Shown piece after piece: positions 43,534 through 56,100 of a stretch of DNA of 64,000 nt. The position numbers and the translations under genes were made by a program. The notes beneath the pieces are model-generated. The model saw nothing but the letters and a program-made list of their open reading frames with translations. It was not told where the DNA came from and searched no databases. Numbering within the stretch: the first letter of the stretch is position 1; each line of letters opens with the position of its first letter. The stretch is taken from the NCBI GenBank assembly GCA_963854835.1, contig OY978526.1:15455277-15519276 (forward strand), read 5' to 3'. The DNA comes from Megamerina dolium. Taxonomy: Eukaryota > Arthropoda > Insecta > Diptera > Megamerinidae.

Positions 43534-46500
43534 ATGCTGTAATCTAACTAAATTATTGGCAATTGTACTTACATGTTAAAATATTTTATTATTTAAACAA
43601 TTAAATGCATAGTATTTTTTAAAAGTAAGCATATTAGAGCTTTTTTTTGTTGTCGTATGATTTCTCAATATGATCAAATAATACCATGCCAGGCCACAAA
43701 TTTATAAATAACACATGTAAAGATTATTTAGAAGACCAAAGAGAAGTGTAACTAAGAAATCAATTGGACACAAATCGTTGTTGACTCAATTAAATTGGAT
43801 AGCGTTGTAATAAAATACAATACATATTCGTATTTTCAAATTCAATTTATTTCAGATAAATTCAAAATTCATAGAATTTCAAATGGTTGCGAAGCAAAAC
43901 TAATCACATAAAATATTACGCACAAAAAGTTGCTGATAAAACAGGAAAATTCAGTTTAATAGAATCGCATGTTGTACACTTGTTAGTATACGAGTATGTT
44001 TCATACACATAGATTGGCAAAAGAGGTGTACCTTGATAACAAAGAATAACAGTGAATATGTACTATATACATTGTATTTGTATACAGTATGTGGAAAATA
44101 TAAGATTCCAAGATAAAAAGCATGTGTGAAGGCAATTATTTTTTGCTTTTGTTTCAAAAAATTTGTCTTAAGAATATATTGAAAGTGATTTCGTTACTTT
44201 TATCAAATAGTGATGTATCCGGGTATATCGTTCATATGATTTGTAATATTATTATTTTTAAAAATTAGAGTAGACAGTAAAATTTCACAAATATTTTTGG
44301 AGTGCATACACTTCAACAAATATGCCTTTGAAACTTACTTTATCCATACAATATAAAAACAAAATTGTAATATGCTATGTACATTCCCAATGAAGTAATG
44401 AAAATGCTTTTGAGGTCCAATAACAAAGACAAAAACAACAGCAACATTTCAACAACAACGGTAGCAAAAATAATTGAAATGGTATGTTGTCCGTTCGCTA
44501 TGGTGTTTCTTTTACATGCAAGTGCGTACGTTTATTTAGCAGCAAGTTAATGTCAGAGCCAGTAATGGAGCAAGCACTGTTGGCACTGCTGACGAAGAAG
44601 TGAAAATGGTGAGGGCGAGTTGTCGGATACTATACCCATTTATGGTGCTCACTAATGAAGATATTTTGGAGTTAATAAAATCAAAAGACAAGAATACAAT
44701 ATTACATTCATATATATATTTATTAGTACAATAATATCATGAATTATTGCAATGAGTGTACAGTTTTATAGTTGGTTGGAATTCTGCAAGAATTTAATTT
44801 CAAACCTAATGAAAATGTTGCGTGTAATGTAAAAATGTACTAACTAAATTCTGAATTCAATATACTCTGTTGTACTCGTATGTACTATATGATTAAGGCG
44901 TTTCTAATGCGTGAATAGTGAAAAATGAAAATACCACCTTTTAATTAAATATTATATATTTTGAAAATGTTTTAATTGCATACATATTTTTTATATAATT
45001 TCTTTTTTTTTTTTTTTTTGTAATTGTTCAAGTCATACCAACAACAAATTAAGTAACCTTTTAAAATATTATGCATAAAAGCATTCATGTCTTTACATAT
45101 GCATGAGTAGTATAATAAACCCATATAAAATGGCTCACACCCTACAGCTTAAAGCGAAATAAAAATCTGCTTTATAATCTGTACATGTACGTGTATGTGT
45201 GTTTAATTTATATTAAACTTAATTGTTGCGAATTTTACGCATGTTCAATAAATGCTCCAATTAAATGTGTATTAGAGAAATCTGTAACAGAGTTTTATAT
45301 ATAAAAAAAAAAAAAAAAAATATAATGACCATTGCCACAATTATTAATGTTGTCACTTTGCAGAGTCATTATTTTGTTACAATTTTCTCAAGTGATAATA
45401 ATATACAAACAACTCTTTTTTTTGTGTTTTACTTTGACCTAAATTTAATAACACTTGATGTATAATTTTGTATGGCAATTGGTTATTAATTATATTAGAA
45501 TATTATTGGCTTTCAAATTTTCTATCAACACAAAAATCATAATCGAGCTCCGTATATTGTGTGTTGGCCTTCTGTCAATGAGACTCGGTCAATAGAAAGT
45601 TTTCTTTGGGAATATTTCCTTCAAAAGGTGCCAAATGCGAAGAAGACGAATAATTCGCTCATTTTTCCTGCAGTAAAGGTTTGCCATAAAAAATTTTAAT
45701 AGATCTATATAATGAAGATCTAAAATAGTGATGTCACAGGATTTTAACTTTCGGATTCAACTACTGTAGTATAAACACATTTCGTTGTGTATGACTAAGT
45801 TTTGCATAATTATTAGTCTCAAATATGTACGTACATATGTGCATGTAATATTAAACTGTAATATTTTGGGTTTAGTTTTTGTCAATGTAGATATGAAATA
45901 TTTGATTGGCAATATTTTAATATTATTGCATACAAAAATGAAACTCTCTTGAAACGTCATTAATTTCAGCAGACGTTTTCTTAAGAAAAATTTAGAATTT
46001 GATCACTTTATCATTTCTTGCTATACTTCATACGATTTTCGTAGAAGCAATTGTCGCAATACTTATTAGAATTGACTTTAAAAAAAAATGCATTTATATA
46101 TTATATGATTCCTTGACATGATTTGAATATTTTTGGGCATTAAACTTTTGACATCAATGATTTTGCAAATATTTTCAGTTCTATGTTTACTTGCTCGTAT
46201 TTATTTTTAAATATATAAGTTTATAAGCGCCTTCATTGTAATAAAATTATAATACTCTAAAATATCAAGGTAACAGCAACATGCAACAAACAATTTATTG
46301 CTATAGGTATGCATATAATATTCGTTCAGTACCTTGTGAATTTGTCATTGATTTACAATTCTTTATACATTTGTTTTTTTCGTATTTGATTTTGTTACCT
46401 ACACTTTTTATTTAATTTCAGTTATTTTTATTTTCAATTTTATATGAAAAGTGTGCTCCAATTGCATTTTAATTGGTGTTGTATTCATATTTTGTTGGTA

Positions 46501-48599
46501 ACGCACGTATAAAATTTGACAAACAAAGACGCCAGCCACTGCTAAATAACAAATAAATCGACCAATAAATAATTTGCAAATTTGTTGCTTATGTCGGTGT
46601 TTATTAACATTTACAAATCATTTGACAAATGAGTCTTTCAATTATTTAAATCGATCGAAGAACTTAACCGAACGAACGAACGACCGATCGATCGGTTGAA
46701 TCAACACATCGACCAACCAACTGACAATGACAATTGCAGTAAGCATAATAAACACCATCGTTATGCTATTCCCCACCTCCCTTATGACGACAATCATAAA
46801 ATAAGATCTGATTAACAACATCTGCTGCCTACTACTTATTCGTATTACAACAACTATGCAATACTAAGAGAGCACATAGAACGTAATACCATCATTACCA
46901 TCAATACTTATGCATTACAAAACTCAATAGTATAAGTAATGGTGTCGGTAAATGTCTTATGTGGTTTATATGTATGTCTTTGCTTTGGTTTGATAGATTT
47001 TTATCAATTTATGTTGCGTATTTGTTTGTGACATTTTTCTTAAGATTCGCATAAATTAAAATGTAACGCATTAATAAATTTATGCATTTATTTAACTATT
47101 CATTAATATTCATACACTCCCTAAAGCAATATGGTAGTCGTTAGTAGTATGCGTATAGGAGTATATGTATACAATATTATTTGTTCACTGCTTTGTAGTG
47201 ATTGTATGCTGGTTGGCAGCTTAATAGCTACTGTTACAATTGTAATTTGTTTATGTTTATGTCTAATGTAAGTGAACGTCCAACGGTGACATTCAATCAA
47301 GATTATGCTCTTCGCCTACTATTGATTTTTCCCACAATTATTTTTAATGAGTTGTAAGTAATTCAAAGTTTTGTTTCTTCAATTATTTCTTTTTATTGTA
47401 AGCTTTCTAATCATATTTGTGTTTTTGAGTATTTAATATAAGAGCAATCGAAATACCAATAATAGAAGTAATAGCGAAATGAGAAGTCTAAAACTATAAG
47501 GAAAGAAGAGCAATTTTACGAATTCTTATATTGACATATTCCTCTGAGTATTAAAATATAATTTTAGCGATATTACCATTTCGACTAGAAATAGAAATTA
47601 GTATAAAGCCCGAGCAATTTTTGGAAGCATCTGATGTCATATTTTGACGTATGACATCTCTAGTTTATCTGGCTATGCAGAATGCTCGTTGAAATCCTTC
47701 AAAAGAAGATTTTATAAAGACATAAAATCACTTAATCTCGATGGTCAGTGGAGGGATTCCATTTCGGAACATATTGTAATTTGTTGCTGAAAATTAAGAT
47801 TTAATCGACGTGGTTCTGAAATTAATTGGTAAGTATTTTTTCTGCTTGGAATTAATTATACAAATATTTTCAATTAATATAATTTGGGTGTGTGTGTGTA
47901 ACATTTTAAACCAACAATGGTGATATCACAATCGCAAACTAAACTATTCCCAAACAAAACCTACTACTTTACCCTTTACAACAACAGTACATATATATCA
48001 TTAAATAAAATAAATTATGTTTGCGTGCATGAAAAATGGTGCGTGAATGCGTGTATGTCAGTGTCTAAAACTGCATGTTGCCATTACCAATGGCAATTGT
48101 ATACCTAGGTACCATGTGTCAATATTAGAAAGTAAAATTTACAACTACAACAACGAATATTAACAAATAAACAAATTATAATACAAAAATTATAACTAAA
48201 GCAGGCAAACTCCATTTGGTAAGATATAGGTAAAGTAGGCATAAAACGGATATACATTCATATGTATTGATTAATAATAAATAAATATTTATGTAGGTAA
48301 GTACTATATTTATCTGAATGTATATGATCGTACATGTATTTTTTTATTAAAGTTCGCACTCATACTTGTAACAGTAGTTTATAGTGTGGGCGTATTTTAT
48401 TTTATGATGACGATTTTGTGGTTTGTCGTTGTCAGCACCTTTTTGTATAACAGCTGTCATTTATGTATGTACAAAGGTTGAGGTCCGAGAATTGAATTTG
48501 AAAAGTTATTATATGTATGTAGGTATGTTCCAAGACATTTGTTGTTGTACGAAGCATGAATTCTATTTTATATAAATGCGTACGTATGTATATATAATA
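43534..48599. other. Gene-poor AT-rich region after the Kazal-like array
   Basis: No supported gene in about 5 kb apart from the old SINE at 45556. It contains homopolymer runs (45001-45020, 45302-45320), a CGAACGAACGA/CGATCGATCG tract at 46671-46692 and a small hairpin GATGTCATA...TATGACATC at 47633-47661. The short frames have AT-driven composition and no motif. Confidence 0.4.
45556..45770 (+). mobile_element. Old, diverged SINE fragment (copy 4)
   Basis: GTGTTGGCCTTCTGTCAATGAGACT..., a CAAAAGGTGCCAA analogue of GTACC, TTTTTCCTGCAGTAAAGGTTTGCC and AAATAGTGATGTCACAGG follow the order of the SINE at 38741. The box B region is eroded and the tail after TTCGGATTCAAC is lost. Confidence 0.6.
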
Positions 48600-49517
48600 A
48601 AGGGTTTTCCATTAGGGACATAACAATTTTATCTATTAATAAAACACAGAAATATTTGACATATTGAGTTCAAATTTATTGTGGATATATTGCAAGTATT
48701 ACATTTTATGAATATGACCGAAATTCGATTTCGGTCATATGACCACCACGAGCCCGTTTACAGCGGTCGATTCTTTGGACCCAATTTTCCACCACTCTAG
48801 CACACATTTCGACCGGAATGTTGGCAATTTCGCCTTGGATGTTGTCTTTGAGCTCGTTTAAAGTTGCTGGCCTGTTGGCATAGACCAGTGACTTGATAAA
48901 GCCCCATGAAAAGAAATCCAATGGTGTTAGATCGCATGAACCATTTCTCGAGATAACACGTTCACCGAATTTGCCTTGCAATAAATCAATTGTGACGTGT
49001 GCTGTGTGGCTAGTGGCATCGTCTTGTTGAAACTACATATCGCTGAAGTCAGGTTCATCCAATTCTGGCTACAAATAATCTTCCAACATAGCACGATAGC
49101 GCTCTCCACTGACGGTAACATGACGGTCGTTTTCATCCACGAGAAAATACGGGCCAATCACACCTCCGGCATGAAAATTGCACCAAACAGTAACTTTTTG
49201 AGGGTGCAACGGTGTCTCTAGAAGCACTTGTGGATTTGTTGCTGACCAATAACGCATATTTTGCTTATTGACAAAGTCATTGAGCCAGAAATGAGCTTCA
49301 TCGCTGAATATGATTTTTCGCTCTTAAAGCTGCGACCACCGACTCAGAATTTCGGTAGTAATTTTTAATAATTTCCAAACGTTGCTGGTTCGTAAACTTG
49401 ACCATGATGAAAATGTTGACTTTAACTAACGTTTTGACATTGACAGTTGATTAAAAAAGTTTAAGGATGCGTTCATATAAAGATACGAAATTGTTATGTC
49501 CCTAATGGAAAACTCTT
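48600..49517 (-). mobile_element. 918-bp mariner-like DNA transposon with TIRs and TA duplication
   Basis: The two ends are near-identical inverted repeats of about 30 bases containing TTTTCCATTAGGGACATAAC, each next to a TA (48598-48599 and 49518-49519), the target duplication of Tc1/mariner elements. Inside is a deleted transposase on the minus strand. The TIRs remain recognisable, so the copy could have been mobilised in trans. Confidence 0.85.
48706..49405 (-). pseudogene. Deleted Tc1/mariner-superfamily transposase
   Basis: The frame opens with an ATG at 49405 (M-V-K-F-T-N-Q-Q-R) and about 30 residues of the N-terminal helix-turn-helix region. It then jumps directly, without most of the DNA-binding half, into the catalytic core: I-I-F-S-D-E-A-H-F-W-L (first Asp), Y-W-S-A-T-N-P, Q-Q-D-D-A-T-S-H-T-A (second Asp), C-D-L-T-P-L-D-F-F-S-W-G (third), and a C-terminal V-E-N-W-V-Q-R-I-D. 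Two in-frame stops fall between the first and second catalytic Asp (after E-D-Y-L and after F-S-D-M), and the join near 49325 is out of frame. It cannot make a transposase. Confidence 0.8.
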
Positions 49518-50072
49518 TATATAAATCTATTCACTTTAGAACCTACCTCCAAGAGGAGATAAAAAATGTGCTTGTGTAAACTCACTCATATTATTGTTAT
49601 TGCGTGCTGCAACTGATATATAGACATACAATTTACGCTACATAAATATGTTGATCAAATTTCGATTTTATGCCAATTGCTTCATGTTCTTATTACAATT
49701 GGAATTGTACTGCTGTGGTTGTTACCATTATTATTAGTTGCTATTAAACGAATAGTAATTGCATTGTTATGTGCAATGTTTTTTTATTTTCTTTATTGTT
49801 ATTATTATGTTTAATATATTTATTTTCATATGTAACTACTTCATGGTCTCTTACAATAGTTATGCATATTTATAGAGTATTGTATTTGAGTCATTCCTTG
49901 GGTCCAGTGTTGAATGCATTGCATAGCAGACTGGTTGAAAAGTTTGTGGAACGACAATTAGATCAAACAGTTACAATCCGTTATGTACAATAAATAATTG
50001 ATAAAATCACTTTATGTAATCTTTGAACTCAATAAAATGATGTTAATGATTTTTAAGTGAATTTATACCATA

Positions 50073-50414
50073 GGTTAGGTTAGGTTATTGTGGCTGCGCT
50101 CTCTCTTAAGTGGCACACTTAGGCCAGAAAGTCCCATTATGCTACCACCTAGCTTCTCCTCCAATATTGTTGTGCGTGTTAAATTTGGACAGCATTAGAA
50201 GGGACCTACTTACATTAGCCTGTCCCGAACGGCAGAACCCTTGTGACATCAGTTAAACTTAATTTTGTCACATAGTTATTTTTTTAAGAAGCATTTTTGT
50301 TAAATTGTTAATGCTGGAAAAATTGCTAATTTTTGCAGACAGGTGGGTACCGTTCGAAAGAAAAATCTTGTCGATATTAAATTTTGCTATGCTTCAGCCG
50401 GGGATTGAACCCAC
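50073..50414 (-). mobile_element. 5'-truncated SINE with 14-bp target duplication (copy 5)
   Basis: Flanked by exact direct repeats GAATTTATACCATA at 50059-50072 and 50415-50428. The minus strand starts within box B (GTGGGTTCAATCCCC), follows the SINE body and ends in a tail CAATAACCTAACCTAACCTA. The tail matches that of the fragment at 38148 and carries (CCTAA)n units. Confidence 0.85.
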
Positions 50415-51684
50415 GAATTTATACCATACATAGAGGGATGTCCCACAAGACCTTCAAAATGTACTTCTACAATGAGAGAAAAATTTAATGAAAAATATGA
50501 TGGAAGTTGATTTAAAAAAAAATTTTTATTAAGTTTTATCATTGACAAACCTTTAAATGAAAATTAAATATTGTATATCGATAATTTAAAAAAATTTTCA
50601 AAATTAAATTGATTTTTAGTTTACAAGTTAAATGTGCTTTACTCCTAATTCTATGACTTTCTATTTTAATTGAATTTGAGGGTGAGGCTAAATGGGGTTA
50701 CCGACCCCCATTAGTTTTTCAGTCTCAAAATTGCTTCTGAATGTACTTAAACTCTATCTTCACACCACAGACGGGCTCCCATATAAAATTTCATCAATTT
50801 TGAAATGGAGACACTAAGGGTTGAAGATTGGGAGTAAGTATCGTAGTTATAATTAAAGAATATTGAAGAATGAATGAATGTTGGCCATACATTTCGCCAC
50901 TTGATGAGTGATTTCTGGATAATTAAAGAGTTATTTGTCGATTTTCAAATTCTTTTTAGTATACATATTTTGTAAGGGTGCCTCCCAGAAGAGTATAGAC
51001 AGATAATAAGTGTGATCAGAAAAATATTGAGTAATCAAAATGAATAGAGGTCGTCACACATACATTTTATCACTCTAAGAACGATTTTGGATATTTTAAT
51101 GAATGTTTCAACTTTCATCTACTTATTGAGGTTAGGGATGAAATGTGAATTACTTGTCAGACTTGAAAATTCGTGTGCGCTAATTTAAAAGGGAAATGCA
51201 TTTCTTATATTGTAGTTGTAGATTTATTTCTGAAATATTTAGTCATCGTTCCACAAACATTTTAACCAACCAAGTATCTCTTTGAAATTTTTGAAAATTT
51301 ATATAAATTGGAAAGTATCAATGCATGTCATGCAATATGATTTTCTATTCATTACACTTGAGTATATATCGTATGTGCGTCAATGATATCAAGTTTCAAC
51401 TTTGTTATAAGTAGTTATGCGCTGATATCCCCTTCTTCCAAATGCAGACTTTAGAAATAATTGAAAATATTTAAATGGAATATACAAAAAAAAAAAAAAA
51501 AAAACTGAAGAAGAAAAAAAAAATAATAATAACAAAAATTTTAATTTGTTTCAATGGTCAAACAACAAGAGTACGAGTTTATTGCATAATGACAACTATA
51601 GTCAGTTATTGATTATGTGTATGCATTTGGAACCTGTATTGGATGCAAATATTCATATATTATGTGTCCATAGACGTATGCATG

Positions 51685-51795
<111 letters not shown>

Positions 51796-52392
51796 TTTTT
51801 TGTTATTATTACAATTACCACAAGAATATTGTATTCAATTGAATGGATTTTGAAGTTATTGGTCATTGTGAATATTGTAATCGTTTTTTTTTTGACTCTT
51901 TCAAATAAACACGCAATTTACGCAATGCAGATCAGGGTCACACTTTTCAAAATATGTGGCACCTCAACGCACCACAAATATCGATCAGTAGTAGCAACAG
52001 CAACAGCAACAGCTTTAGGTGTCATTAGTGCAAATTGTTGTGATCATATGGTTATATACATATATTACATATGCAATTCATACAATATGTAGGTACATAG
52101 TCGTAGATAAAATTGAAATTATTAGCTCATGTCTTAAGTAATTGTTTAATTAAGTTAGATTGCCATCAACTACGTAAACATACAAATCGATGTAGGGGTG
52201 TGTGCAATATATTCATTTTTAAGTTATATGTATTTTTGGGCATACTTTATATATTATTATGGTTACAATTTGTACAAAGTAATTTATTTAATTACTTTAT
52301 TTTTATTGCTGAGTACACAATTAGTGCTTTTTTACAATGGTGATTATTTGTCTTCTGTAATTTATTATTTATATCAAATACTATATATGCTA

Positions 52393-53150
52393 TAAGCTAG
52401 CTCCTGGTCAGACCTGAGGCTGAGCCCGGTAGACTTTGCTTCCGCATTTTTACTGATGGCTCCAGGACTGAAAAAGATTCTGGTTCTGGAGTCTTCGTGG
52501 AAACTGATGGAACTCAACTGTCCTTGCCCTTGGTATGTATACATCTGACTTTCCGGCAGAGGTGTATGCAATACAGAGATTATATCGTGGACAAGAGGCT
52601 GAAAGGCAAGTCTATTTGTGTCTGCAGTGACAATCAGGCTGCGCTGCTGGCCTTGGGCAACCCTATCACCGCTTCCAAGCTAATGGAGTTCTGTAAATCA
52701 AGGCTAAATTATGTCGGAAGACATAATAGTTTATCGCTGATGTGGGTCCTTGGCCCCTTGGGAATCGTAGGCAATGAGACCTCTGATGCATTAGCAAGAG
52801 AAGGTTCTGCGGCTGATTTAATCGGTCCTTAGCCTGCAGATGGACGAAATCCATGTTACCTAACATATCGGGTAAATGGTCGCATTTCCTCCCATCTCTA
52901 GGTAGAGGTGATTGTAGAATTGGTTTGGTAACAGGCCACTTTTTATGGGCAAAGTGCATGGAAAAGGTAGTACTAGGAGGCACTGCACATTGCCCACCCG
53001 GCGGACGGCGGACCACTTTTGATGTGTCTGTCCTGTTTTCGCTCGAATCAGGTTTGAGGTCTTTGGCACTGATGTGCTGAAAGCCGAAACGCTTGGGTCT
53101 TTAGCACTACAGGATCAACTGCGATTTCTTCGGAAAACGGGTAGATTTAA
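52393..53150 (+). pseudogene. 3' remnant of an RNase H-bearing non-LTR retrotransposon
   Basis: With frameshifts, the plus strand gives an RNase HI domain: I-F-T-D-G-S (52440s), A-E-V-Y-A-I (52557-52575), C-S-D-N-Q-A-A-L-L-A-L (52620-52650), and W-V-L-G-P-L-G-I-V-G-N-E-T-S-D-A-L-A-R-E-G-S near 52742-52810, so all four acidic positions are visible. Downstream is L-V-T-G-H-F-L, then L-R-F-L-x-K-T-G-R-F near 53120-53146, the usual C-terminal end of such elements. The Cys/His motif between them is damaged. Stops and frameshifts show a dead copy, of a different lineage from the LINE at 29 kb, which has no RNase H. Confidence 0.75.
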
Positions 53151-53159
53151 AACACAATA

Positions 53160-56100
53160 AAATTGTAAAAAAAAAATAAATAAAAATAAAAATAAAAATT
53201 AAGTCAAATATAAGATAAAAATATATTATTTTTATTAGACTACGATCACGGCTACATGCTATATAAAAGTAGCTTTCGGTATGAATATTTTCACACTTTG
53301 GATAAGAAAATATAAAGGTATCTAACTCAAAGTTTGTATATATGTTTACAATTACTACTTCGTGAATGTGTCTCAGAATAAATGGATTTGGATGAAAACC
53401 ACGCTTATCGTCCATACAAAAATTAGTCTCCGAATGAATATTTTCACATGTTGGGTACGAAAATATAAAGATATTGAACTCAAACTTTGTACATACGACG
53501 ATTTTTACTACGACGTAGAAATGTATAAAAATAAATGAGCATAATCGGATGAAAATGACGCTTACTTTCCATACAAAAGTATATTTTCATATGTAGGTTC
53601 TCATAAATTGTGTGCGAAAATGCAATACAGTTGAAACACATTATATTCTAATATATTTACTATATGATTAACGCCTAAATCCAATAAGAAATTGTGTTTC
53701 CGTATAAAGTTTTTCATGGTTATGATAACCACACTTATCTCACATATAAAAGTAAGGTTTCTAAATACCTAAACTACCTTAATATCGAAATTTAACTTTA
53801 TATTATTATTTGTTTTTCACATATTTTTCCGGTTAATAAATATTTATTTACTATATAAAGAAAACAATTAATTTTTAGTTAATCAGTTTACATATTTGCA
53901 ATTACTTCAATATAACATTTAAAAATATTAAATTAATACTAGCTATTTTTATAGCATAGTACTATATTTAGCTATAGTAGGTTGTATTGATGATCAAAGT
54001 ACTCAGTAAACAACATGTGTTTATATGTAATTGTATTGAATATTGAATGCAATAGTGCATTAATTCATACTTAATACCGTATGAACATATGATCGAAACT
54101 TGTGATTCTACTCATGTGGTTGTGATTGACGTATGAGTAATATGAATTAATAATATTTAATGTGCTCATTCAGGTAAATGAAATAAGTAAAACCGTTATA
54201 ATTGAAGAAATTAGCACAATATTATATTCATTAATAAATATGCACATCGAAATGAAGTTTACACCTTCATCTAGTTATGACATGAATATAAAAATAAAGC
54301 ATTGAGTATATATCATAGTTTCGACTGTCGAATGCTTACACAATAATCATATATCATTGTGGCATCGATTTAATTAGTGGAACGTTCATAAATGTACACC
54401 TTATTGCAACATAAATATGTACACTACATATGTGTAGATACCACGAGTATGCACCAGAATTCCACTAACGATACTGATTCTACCACAATTGGACTTTTCA
54501 CTTAATAATGTCTAACTGCCATCTACTGACACCTCATATGTAAGTAAGTCTGCAAAACAGCAACAACAGCAACAACAACAACAACTCACCACATAGAGGC
54601 CAACAATTTGAAATTAATTAAATCAGCAGTGAAGAAAAACATCATACAACAAGTAAATGTATGAATTCGGATTTTTTGTTTGTTTCTTGGCAAACTCTAA
54701 GACGCTTCGAATGGCGTCAACCTTCGCCAGTAAAGATCTATCATATTATATGTGAGCGCACCAGCTTGCACACGGACAAATTATATGTACATGTAGCATA
54801 CAATGCGTTCACTTACACATTCAATATTGATAGTTTCTTATATATTTAATATCATTACCTTAGGTATGTACGAATATATGATCAGACAGAATGGAATAAA
54901 AAAAAAAATAGAATGGAAAATAAAATATTAAAACATTAATCCAATACGCGCAACACCAACAGATCAGAACAGCTGTCAGAGGTGTATTACGCTTTTGGGC
55001 ATTTACGTATTGTATCTGTATGCTCATTTAGCAGTAGCCATCAATAGTCTCTTGTTTGTTTAGTTAGCATTATGGGTGAGTGATTATAATTGCATTTGAC
55101 TTTAAAGCAAAACAAAATTCAATTTACTTAATACTTAATCAATGAATGAGAAAAAAAACAATAAAATTTTGTATTAAAGCAATTTGATAAATAAATGAAT
55201 GTGTAAAACAATTTAATCCAATCAACATACAAGTATCATATAATGACCTCGAAAATTTATAGAAGCTCGTTCAATATAAATAAGCCATTATCGTTACAAT
55301 AGTACCAATAACAACAACAACAATAACAACATAAAATTACATTTACACCTATAGAAATCTATATTTATTTTGTTCATTAATGAAGATTTCAAATAAATGA
55401 AATATAAATCAAAAACAAATTCTACTCATATAGTTAACCTATTGACTTTAAAATTATGCTCATACGTACAACATAGCACCAATAATTCGTTTTTATGGGA
55501 AATTGCATGTGTTGCTAACACTTTGTTGCATGTGATTTCACTGATATCGCTACCATTGCCAGCACTAGTCTCTCCAATAATGGTATATTAAAGAAAAACA
55601 CGCTATATCCGTGTTTAGTTAGATTTGTTATTTTCCAGTAGTATATATTCTTTTAGTTTGTTACTTCTTATTGTTGTTGTTGCTGCAACTATTGAAAGTA
55701 ATTTTATTTGTACACTATCTTTTACAATCATATACTACCTAATATACCATTTGTTTGCTTAAATCAGTTAAAACAGTTTCTGTTAGTTTTAAATAGTTTT
55801 AATATACTTTTATAGCAAATAAAGTATTTCTGCATTTTGTTACCGATTTTTGCAATTTTATTTACACTCTATTATTGTTGGTATTATTAAAAAAAAATTA
55901 TTTAATTTTAATTTGTATGGAAAGTAACTATTGATACTTATTTTCTGCTATCAAAAGTTGTGTGTGATTAAAATTCCTATAATTAAAATATATCTTCTTA
56001 AAAATTAATTGTAATTTTGTTAACAAAAATATATCTCCCACCAACAAAAAGAGAATGCGTTAAATAGCATTAAAAGAGCCTCCACTTAAATTAAAATGGT

